From Basidiobolus meristosporus CBS 931.73 (lineage: Eukaryota > Basidiobolomycota > Basidiobolomycetes > Basidiobolales > Basidiobolaceae): a stretch of 64,000 nucleotides of DNA. Shown one piece after another: positions 53,073 through 64,000 of this stretch; position 1 is the first letter of the stretch; each line of letters begins with the position of its first letter. Location: positions 1 to 64,000 of the forward strand of contig MCFE01000013.1 of the NCBI GenBank assembly GCA_002104905.1. The letters are read 5' to 3'. The position numbers and the translations under genes are program-made. Below the pieces are notes generated by a model. It was not told the origin of the DNA. It did not search any database and worked only from the letters and a program-made list of their open reading frames with translations.

Positions 53073-56000
53073 TTACGACCAATAACCTTGGCTTCTACCC
53101 TGTTGAAGATGATGGTACCCTCCGCTCTGCTGCTGCTGTTGTTGCTGCTGCTGCTGCTGCTGGTGGTTTTGTTGCTGCATGTGATATGTTTGATACTGTT
53201 GCTGCGACTGTTGAGGATATTGTTGTTGATAACCACCATACATCTGTTGTTGATAGCCGCCGTATTGGCCACCTTGCATACTTTGACCATACATGCTGCT
53301 GGGATCGGCATAGCTCTTGTAAGGTGAGTTCATTTCATGAGTATTTTGTCCAGATGTATTTTTCGCCGATTCAGTTGAGCCGACTTGTTGCTGATTACCG
53401 GAGGAGCCCAAAAATCCTTGGAGAGGAAGATCAGATTTGTAACCCTTTTGGTAATCGGAAACACCACCGCCCATACCACTGTTAGCGCCACCACCCAGTG
53501 ACATATCGTCGTATCTACTGACCCCAGGGGGACCTTGAGTGTAGGATCCCTGTTGGCCAAGTGTGTTGGAAGGATACCCAGATGTAGCATATGGTGAACC
53601 TGCCCCGCTAGACCCCGGCTTGTTGGATTGTTGGTTTCCATAGAATGGATAAACATTCTTGTTCATAAATGGCTGTCCGTAACCAGATTGTTGATACGCT
53701 GGAGAGTGGAACTGGTTGGGGACATAGTAATAAGGATAGTAAGGAATACCGGTTAGCTCGGGATACGAGGGTTGTTGGAGTTGTTGAGATTGAGGCTGTG
53801 GTGAAGCCTGTGAGGTAAGAGATGTATTTTGGGCTGATTGAGTTGATGAGGGAATCGCAGAAGGATCTTGGTTGGGTAGTCTTCCATCACGTTGATAGCT
53901 TGATGGAATTTGTCCGTAAGAAGGATCAGCATAATATCCCTAAATAATAAATCATTAATGGCTGGAAGAGAGGTTCAGTTTTCGAGCAACACGTACCATG
54001 AGAGCTCTTTGAGCATCATTGCCATAGAGAGCAGCCCCGTAATCACCCATAGGGCCCATACCAAAGTTGGAGAATTGGCTTTGTGGCTGACCGGCCATAT
54101 AAGTTCCGTAAGGAGAGGAGTTCAGCAAATCAGGGTTACCAAGATGAGGCTGCTGGCCAAGATAAGGTGAGTTATGTTGGCCGTTCTGTCTGCCAAAAGC
54201 GTTCATGTTGGGCAAACCAGAGGGTTGGTTTGGATACATGGGTTGGTTTGGTACGTTGTTGCTAGTCATCTCTACTTTTTGATTCTGGGCCTGAGTTGCT
54301 TGTGGTACGCCAGTGGCATTAGCTCCGCCATTAACGTTATCAGCAGCCAACGAAACTGGCTCAGCTGGCTTTTGTTTAGCAGGCTCCTCTGCTTCTACTG
54401 GAGCAACAGGAACTGAAGCCTCCAATGGTACTGGAGCAGCATCCATCAAGGTGGAGGTAATAGAATGCTTGACTGGTTGCATCTCAGGTAGAGAGACTTC
54501 AGGTTGAACTTCTTGAGTCTCCACGATAGGCTTCTCCTCTGAAGCATCAGCCTCGGCTTCCTTGCTGTTTAGAGTATATATGAGCATACACTTCTTCCCA
54601 TTATTCACCTAAAAACAAAAATTGAACTTACTTGTCTTCCTGAGATTCCTCCTCAGAGACCTGGGCAGCAGTGGATTTCTGATCAGGAAGGGAAGAAAGC
54701 GACAAACTGCCAAATTGTACACCAATTCTTTCCAAACCAGCGCTACCACCAGGCATAACTACGGGAGAATCCTGCTTGAACTTGCGAGCATTCGCTACTC
54801 GAGCCTTGGAACCAGGGGATGATGCTTGAGCCTTGACAGGTTCGGCGTTAAGGTTGTTATTAGCATCACTCTCAACAACTTCATTCTCCTCAGCATCTGG
54901 AGCTGAGGCTGGCTCGGATTTCTCCTCCACCTCTTCCACCTTCTCTTCGACAATCTCGACGGGCTCCTCTGGTACAGCGGAGGCTTCTTCAGATATAGAT
55001 ACAGCTTCAGGTTTGGGCTCTTCCTGGGTCTCAATTTGAACATTTTCTGTTGACTTCGATTCGGATTCTGGCTCAACAGAATCTGCGGCTTGTGTGATTT
55101 CAGATGAACTATTTTCAGGAGATGTGATATGTGGCTCGGTTTCTTGTGGTTTTACAGGTGTGGAGTCGGCTTTGGTGGAGGAGGCGGGTTGTGTGGAATT
55201 TACTACTGGTCTACTATAACGATGGTAAACGGTGTGAACACTTGCTTGAAGAATCATTTCATTGGCTGGCACACTTACTTTACGATCTGCGCCCAAGATA
55301 TTTTAGGCTGTGTGACAGGTTTCGATGACGTCGTTAAAGATGGGAATTCATTCTGAGGATTTGAGGTAGGCGCTGTGTCGTTTTGACTACGTCCTTGTGG
55401 TTCGGATTTGGACTTGGATGGACCCCAAGATGGTGGTGAGAAAGCTGCTGCTGGTGTTGGGCCCCAAGAAGCTACATCAGGAACACCTTGCTTTTCGCTC
55501 TTCGTAGCGATATGTGAAAAATCAGAATCTTGAGGTAGCTTCTGAGCTTGACTAGCGAGCTGTGCGTATGTTCTAGCATTTCCTGAGAAGATAGTGATGA
55601 ATTCATTGGCCCGACGTGACGTTAGTGTACAATCAATAAATTACCTTGAGAGTCTAACATGACTGGCTTTGCGGGAGTGGGAGCCGGGGCTGGAACTTTG
55701 GGTTTCTCAACCGGTTTAGGAATGCGTGCTGCTTTCGGTTTGATTTGTGCTTCGGGATTCCAGGAAAATTTTTGCATATCAGTAAAGTGAAAGGAAATAG
55801 AGAATGATAGACGGGTCCAGTGCCAAAAAGACACATGGAACTCGGCTGAACCACATACAAGGTTTAGGGCGCTCGCTTGCTCCGGTGCTCTTGACGGAAA
55901 ACTGATATTTATCTACTGGTGGTTGAGCGTTTGCAGATCTTTCGTTATGTGGCTTTTTGGACTTTTTTCCTTTGACCTCACCCCACTGACTAGTATGACC

Positions 56001-56288
56001 TGAGAGTTCCGAAAAATGGGGAGAAAATCGACCAGATTAGTACGTCAGAGGACAATAAAGGCTTGCTACAAACTGATTTCTCTTACCCTCACTGATTCTG
56101 TCGATTGCGAGTTCTAAATCTCCGCCGGCTTCTTGTACGGCAAAAAGTAAATCTTCATCTGACCAGTCAGCAAACAGCTCTTTTAAAGTGGATAGCTGGG
56201 TAGAATGTAGCTTGCGAAGATTTTTGACTTCATCTGGTTCATCTTTATTGGATTTAGAACGAATAGAAGGGTTCACGCGTGAACTCAT
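53073..56288 (-). CDS. DEF1: Def1-like RNA polymerase II degradation factor with CUE domain
   Basis: Yeast Def1 promotes ubiquitin-dependent turnover of stalled RNA polymerase II. Seven exons: 56087-56288, 55859-55999, 55645-55749, 55279-55582, 54632-55213, 53997-54564 and 53073-53939; 922 aa. The N-terminal CUE domain (STLKELFADWSDEDLLFAVQE, LELAIDRISEG) is followed by SQWGEVKGKKSKK, the Def1-type motif. Then come SWG repeats, SWAQIVK, an acidic Glu/Pro region and a long Gln/Tyr/Gly/Asn-rich tail with polyglutamine. That prion-like tail is typical of Def1. The junction between exons 2 and 3 uses an AAG acceptor and is the least certain. In yeast the Gln-rich tail is removed to let the protein enter the nucleus. 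Confidence 0.8.
53127..53165 (-). repeat. CAG-type triplet run encoding polyglutamine
   Basis: CTG-rich on the plus strand, coding a Gln run near the DEF1 C-terminus. It is interrupted by TTG (CAA) codons, which usually limit slippage. Confidence 0.7.
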
Positions 56289-57542
56289 TGTGTGTGGTTG
56301 ATCGCGTATGGATATTTGAAGAGAAGAGTGTGAAAGAGATAGGGTTTTAGCAAAGGAAGCCTGGATTAAATCAATGCTAGAAAGACCTTTTTCAATTGAC
56401 TCGGCTTACGAAACATCCAAAAGACACGTGCCCAATCCGATTATGATTTTACTTGAATAGTGTAGTAAATTTTCACCTTCATCCTAATAGATTTGTTTTG
56501 CTTTTTGTGAGTGTTTTTGTCAGACATATCAATTAATGTTTCCATTTCACACTGTGGCTAAGGAGGGAATGGACCATGAATTCATGTAAGCAATGTTGAA
56601 CTTTGCGTGAGTCTTGGATAAACAGTGCGGTACCAATGGTGCTCATAACTGGTACCTATCTTGGCCCCACAATTATTTGCCACTTTGATCGGCATGTAAA
56701 CTTTAAACGTTCCCCTGCTCACCAGGGAATATTTTAGGCAGTTGCTACCACTTCAAGCACAAATGATTTTATACGCTGCTTCTGGCCATCAGTTCACATC
56801 ACCACTACACAGGACAGAGATATCGAGGAAAATAGGATAATCATGCTTGTAATGGCATAAATCAACAATAAGAATGAATAAACCAGAACACTCTGATCCG
56901 CTTCACAAGTTTCCGAATACATATATATTGCCGTGTCATATCAAATCGATCTGGAAACACCTCAACAGCCCATTCCTATATAATCAAGTCCAATAGGGTC
57001 TCCAAAAGGAAGACAATGAATGTCGAGAATTCGCTCAGGTATAAATATGGTTACACGCCGTAGCTAATGTGTTGGTAAATTCTATACCCGTTATGAGGAG
57101 ACATCCCTTTGGAAATAGATTACTATTCCACTATGCTCCCACTGCCGGATTGGGTGGTTGTTAATTAATTGGGTCTTCTGGGTGTATACGTGTGATCGAA
57201 TGAACCAAACATTGAGGTCGTTCCAAAATAGGCCTCCACAGTTTGATTGGCCAATATTCGAGGGCATAGTATGAATGGTTTGATGTATGTGTAGCTCGAT
57301 TCATTCCACTGCACGTTTAACTGGTTGATCTACTCGTCATCGTTAGCACCAGAGTCATACAATATTTTTCTGGTCTCTTCTACTGATCAATTCTCGCTAA
57401 GCATGCTTAACTCAAATGTCCATTAGTTCTCGGTTAGACTAGGCATAATCAAGTCGAATTATCATCTAATTTGTAAACCAGGTGGTAAAAATTCTTACCT
57501 TTTCCAATTCAATAAGCCTGCTTGGTAACCTTCTCCACAAAC
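56289..57542. other. Intergenic, DEF1 promoter and small-ORF promoter
   Basis: 1.25 kb without a supported gene, AT-rich, no obvious repeats. Contains one CACGTG near 56426, about 140 bases upstream of DEF1. Confidence 0.45.
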
Positions 57543-57803
57543 ATGACCGAAAAGCATCCAGTCGATCACATTGCAACACAAATAGGAACTGAAGATGGCA
57601 GAGCCGCCAAGATGGAGGCTTTACGTAAATTGCATCCAGACTATAAGCCACAGCCTCACCGCTGCAATGATCATCTCGAGGACATGCTGACTGCAGCTAG
57701 TAATTTCTCTTTCAACGAAGTATCCTCCACTTTTGGAATCTGGTGGAGTTGCATGAGGTCAAAGGAAGGCGAGGAGCCTGCCCGGTACACTTTCAAAGAG
57801 TAG
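57543..57803 (+). CDS. Small hypothetical protein, 86 aa
   Basis: One complete frame from ATG to TAG, followed about 45 bases later by AATAAA. It is acidic/polar with a His/Cys-containing middle (KPQPHRCNDHLEDMLTAA) and an aromatic segment FGIWWSCMRS. Codon use looks coding and the frame is isolated from neighbours by long spacers. No signal peptide and no recognised family; two cysteines (about 46 and 75) could form a pair. It may also be the last exon of a longer gene. Confidence 0.45.
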   Translation: MTEKHPVDHIATQIGTEDGRAAKMEALRKLHPDYKPQPHRCNDHLEDMLTAASNFSFNEVSSTFGIWWSCMRSKEGEEPARYTFKE

Positions 57804-58016
57804 AATCTGTCTCATTGATGCACTTCTTAAGCATATTTTTCACTCACCGTTAATAAAGCATCCGCATATCCGCATATCGTGTATCTATCGATTTATTTCT
57901 TAATATTCAGGGATGCGTAAAAATTACAAGGAAATGGGATGTTTAGTGGTGTCTCCAACTCAAACAATATACAAATTAATGAACGACATTTCAGAAAGGC
58001 TATTTGACGTAGTGAT

Positions 58017-59717
58017 CTAACTTCTGATAATACTCTTCGCATTTACCGATCCATTAATATCATGATGCAGGTCTTCAATGCCACTATCTAGGGGCCCTCG
58101 CATTGCATCGAGAAGTACATCGTGAACTCTCAGGCAGTGATGACGTCTTCTGACAAACATTACTGGCCTAGTTGCAAGCGGGCGCGGGTGACTGTAATTA
58201 ATGGCGTCTAGAACAGTGCTGACTTCTTCGTCGGAGTCCAATACTCGGTCTTCCACCGGGCCCGCACCGTCACCAGTGCCGGAGCCCGCGATGCCATTTT
58301 TCGTTTCTGGATTCGCACCGACAGTATCTAAATAGGCTAGTTGATAACCAGAAAAGTATGGTAAATGCTAGTGAAGTACGTACTTTTCAATGGCTTGTTA
58401 AGAAGGTTTTTCGCTTGATAGGCCTGAAGTAGGATATCGTATGGCTGTGTGCGCCCGACGACTGCTCTCTTGGAGGCCATAGAGTGGTTCTTGCAAGTGA
58501 GTGATCTCGTACAAGGGGTGTTATTAGGGCCAGCAATAACACCACATTGGCGATCCAAATCCAATGGTCCTTGGTGATGTGAAGGGATCATTCAATATTG
58601 CTACGAATAAACTCATCACCAGTGAGGGTTATAAAAATACCTTTGACTCTTTTGATGGTGGCTTTCTTGGACTTCCCCTTTACCTTTTTCGATGTTGATT
58701 TGTCTTTCGTCGGATCAGTGGGAAGCCTTTTGCCAGACATCATGGTTTCGGTGTCATCTTTGGCAATATATGATGGTGTGAGTTGATATGAACAGGCAGC
58801 TAGAATGTACAATGATGATGCTGACCATCATTATTGCCCTTTCTCTTCTTCTCAGTCGATTTCTTGGTTTTCTTGGTAAGTTTCGCCAAGGCTGCCTTTC
58901 CACCTAATGGCTTGGTACATTTTTCTGTAATGTCAAATGGAATTAGCACACTGGTAAAGCTATTAAGAGTACCACTAGGATGTTACCGCTATGCTGTAAG
59001 AAATTACAAGGCAATATCGGCTTTGCACAGTTATTACATGTTACTATGGCTAAATCATTGGGAAGCCCTATGCCACCGACACTAGACATATGTACAAAGA
59101 AGTCAAGGAAAAATGAAAAATTGCCATTGTGAAAAGCGCAAGTGTATTAGCATCAAGGATATATTCGTATTGAATTTTTGTGGTGACTGGCATATCTGAG
59201 GCATCGAAAGACTCAGAGACAGCCTTTTCTTCAAGATCGACTAAATACACGTGTGTTAGTAGGTACCTCTATATTGTACAACGAAACATCACTCACTCTC
59301 GAATCGATTCAGAGTATCACTGAAACTTTCCCAAGTACCCTCTGACAGCGGAGTGTGTTCTACAACCTCTACTGAAGGAAGGCGATTCCAATCTGCTTCT
59401 TTCTTGAAAACCGTCAGCGTTGTAGGGCTCACAAACGATAGCCACGAGTTGAATGCTATTTTTGATTTGAGATAGTCATTGGAAACCTTCTCAATGTCTG
59501 GGGGAACCTTGTTTAGTTGAACTGGCTTGAAATTTTGAACTGCAACACACACCTTTTTCCAGATCTCTGACTTGGTTGAGTTTTTTGATAAGGACTTCTT
59601 TTTGCTCATCTGAGAGAAGGTCCCAACCAGCTAGTAAAAAGACAAGAATATAAGTAGGAGTAGCGCTTGCAGCACTAGTGATGTAAAGAGTACAGTACGT
59701 GGTTTGCTTGAAGACAT
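58017..59717 (-). CDS. SGF73: SAGA complex subunit Sgf73 (SCA7-domain, ataxin-7-like)
   Basis: Tethers the histone H2B deubiquitinase module to SAGA. Exons: 59699-59717, 59572-59630, 59297-59525, an unresolved exon around 59170-59228, 58987-59081, 58826-58924, 58641-58757, 58384-58569 and 58017-58327. The N-terminal [12 protein letters not shown] leads to a C2HC zinc finger ([20 protein letters not shown]) and a Lys-rich linker. The SCA7 domain follows: [47 protein letters not shown]. The C-terminal block ([12 protein letters not shown] ... [14 protein letters not shown]) is also conserved in fungal Sgf73. Three acceptors are AAG. The fourth exon does not join in frame to the zinc-finger exon with any canonical donor I can find; the rest closes in phase. 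Confidence 0.85.
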
Positions 59718-59986
59718 GACAAATTACCAACTGAGTTCCCCTGGTGAGTTACAACTGGATGCCTACCACAATGAACCACAATTTACACCAAAATGATTCG
59801 GCTTAAATCCAAGTCTTAAACCTCATATTCAATAGACATTGCTCAGTGATTCCAGCTGCTTGATTAATGTATGTGATTGTTTTGACATATCATCCAACTT
59901 GATCTGATCGTTGTGAGTATTTGGATATTTTCCATAAACCGAATCAATACAGGAATCCTGGTTTCCTCAAAGATTACAACTTGACC

Positions 59987-61031
59987 ATGACCCAAAGCTT
60001 CACAAATACACATCGATACTTCCTGCAAGGCTGTTTAGCTCAGAGATTTCTGAAGGAGACTGAAGCAATAAATTTACTCCGTCGTGCGTGTGAAATAAAT
60101 CAAGGTAAGTCCGTTATTATTTCAAGAATAGCTTTTGAAATGCTGACCCTCCTCACTTGCACTGTCAGAACCCTTTGACGAGAGTCTATTTGGCGAATTC
60201 ATTAACACGATAAATGAAGGCATAAATTCCCTGGATCTGGAGTTTCGAAAATCTCACGACGAGGAAACTGGCGAATCTGTGTTAGCATTGGTACTGAACG
60301 TCATTTTATCGTTATAACCGTACAGGGTTCTTGTTTTCTTATTGGGTCAACAGGTAAATACAAACGGAGACGAGATTGCTCAACTAGCCACCGACTATAC
60401 GCCAGCGGAGTTGGTTTATTTGCGTCGCATTGTAAGCCTCACGACCACACTTCGTTGTTCAGTATATGTGTTTACGAATACTTAATTCAACCCAGATAGA
60501 ATTGATAGTGACTGCAGACGACGAGTCATATTCGGTCTCTTCCTTGTTAGCATTGAGTGAGGCTGGCAAACTCAAATCTGCCTTCACAAAAAATGCTGCA
60601 GAGCAATTGCTAGACAGATTTGTTGAGGACAAGTGGTTCTCCAAAACTAGGTAGATTGGGTGCTTTGAGGATCGTAGCTCTCACTATGCTAAAAAATTAT
60701 ATGCAGCAATGGCCGGTATTATCTTACACAACGGTCAATTCTGGAACTTCAAACCTATCTCAAAGAAGAGTTCGAGGAGTATATCTTGGAGTGCACATTG
60801 TGCATGGATATTGTTACTCGGGTAAGTATGGTCGTTCTCTCGAGCTCTGATGGCCTATCTAACCCCGCACTTGACCATCCCCAGGGTGAGCGCTGTCAGG
60901 TTGGCAGCTGTAGCGGAAGACTACACCTCCACTGTGCCGAAAGATACTTTTCCGCGAGGCCTGATCGCAAGGTGTGCCCACTCTGCTCCACCGCATGGAC
61001 CTCATCGCAGAAAATTGGGCCTACTAACTAG
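59987..61031 (+). CDS. NSE1: SMC5-SMC6 complex subunit Nse1 (RING-like E3)
   Basis: Part of the Nse1-Nse3-Nse4 module of the SMC5/6 DNA-repair complex. Six exons: 59987-60104, 60169-60290, 60354-60431, 60496-60650, 60707-60821 and 60885-61031; 244 aa. Winged-helix part: HRYFLQGCLAQRFL, FGEFINTINEGINSLDLEFRK, VNTNGDEIAQLATDYTPAELVYLRR. A second winged helix follows (EQLLDRFVEDKWFSKT then GRYYLTQRSILELQTYL). The variant RING at the C-terminus is CTLCMDIV ... CQVGSCSGRLHLHCAERYF ... CPLCS. The splice at 60650/60707 restores SNGRYYLTQR; without it the frame hits a stop. Divergent from SGF73, with 269 bases between starts. Confidence 0.92.
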
Positions 61032-61502
61032 CTCAGTTGTTTCGCAACAATCATATTTTCGCTGGACAAATACTTGCACTGAGAACATGCTAGTGTTTTC
61101 CATCTATGGAGATCACTGAACATAATTAGATGTAAATAAAAGACGGGAGGATTATATCGTATATTTATTAATTCATAACATTATTTCAAATAACTCGTGA
61201 GAATAAGAGTAGAGGTGCGTACTTGGGGACATCGTTGAGAAGGTAGCGTGGATAAGTCATCAGGGGTTGAATTCAAGAACTATATTTTGTAAAAGCAATA
61301 AATTATCTCATAAAACCGTACAAGATGCCAACTAGAAAAAATGGTAAGGAAAACTCAGCAAGTCACAAAAACACAAGCCAGGAATCTGGAAAGTAATAGA
61401 TGGTATGTATATGAAACAAGGTGGGAGCTAATAGGGGCGTATGAATGTTAAGTGAAGTAGACCTGTGTTAAAGGTGGAATGGTAATGAGCCAACTGAAGT
61501 GT
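61032..61502. other. Convergent intergenic region, NSE1 / RSP5
   Basis: 471 AT-rich bases between two stops; polyadenylation-type AATAAA sequences but no ORF. Confidence 0.45.

Positions 61503-64000
<2,498 letters not shown>

Noticed and set aside
55846-55858. Possible 13-base intron in DEF1
   Set aside because: Too short to be spliced; a roughly 110-base intron ending in AAG at 55750 closes the same frame.

Overview
The window reads as nuclear DNA of a fungus. It holds 22 protein-coding genes plus one coding-like remnant, and most genes carry several short introns (about 45-110 bases, GT-AG). Fungus-specific or typically fungal products (Vac7-type, Def1-type, Yak1-type, Mms22/Mus7-type, O-acetylhomoserine sulfhydrylase) sit beside genes uncommon in the model yeasts: a CASTOR-like arginine sensor, an ETFRF1/LYRM5-type LYR protein and a group I truncated haemoglobin. 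That mix suggests an early-diverging (zygomycete-grade) fungus rather than an ascomycete yeast; this is inference, and the genus cannot be fixed from the sequence. I see no prophage, CRISPR array, rRNA, transposon or convincing tRNA.

Layout, left to right. 1-3.1 kb: partial short-chain dehydrogenase and a phospholipid:diacylglycerol acyltransferase (both minus). 3.4-7.8 kb: CASTOR-like ACT protein (minus), Mediator subunit 4 (plus), F-box/LRR protein (minus). 8.5-14.6 kb: Hel2/ZNF598 ubiquitin ligase, truncated haemoglobin, complex I NDUFA5 subunit and a probable MICOS subunit (all plus). 15-22.9 kb: unknown gene (minus), a coding remnant (minus), CNOT9/Caf40 (plus), Yak1 kinase (minus). 24.5-32.6 kb: a very large Mms22/Mus7 gene (plus). 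33.1-37.9 kb: UPF2 (minus) divergent from an LYR protein (plus). 38.1-44.7 kb: secreted type I membrane protein and ARID protein Rsc9 (minus), Vac7 (plus). 45-52.2 kb: Sec7-PH Arf exchange factor and Met17 (minus). 53-56.3 kb: Def1-like protein (minus). 57.5-64 kb: a small unknown ORF (plus), SAGA subunit Sgf73 (minus), Nse1 (plus) and the 3' part of an Rsp5/NEDD4 ligase (minus, running off the right edge).

Most genes are housekeeping: transcription (MED4, CNOT9, RSC9, SGF73), mRNA and ribosome quality control (HEL2, UPF2), genome stability (MMS22, NSE1, DEF1), ubiquitination (HEL2, RSP5, F-box) and nutrient, lipid or vacuole biology (CASTOR, PDAT, VAC7, MET17, YAK1). There is no operon-like logic. 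Exon boundaries were set by hand so that phases close and family motifs are restored; every spliced model closes in frame except one SGF73 junction. The most unusual items are the truncated haemoglobin with an N-terminal extension carrying two Cys-Pro motifs, the CASTOR-like sensor, an Asp in place of the catalytic Glu finger of the Sec7 protein, a 14-base microexon in the PDAT gene, and frequent use of AAG 3' splice sites.
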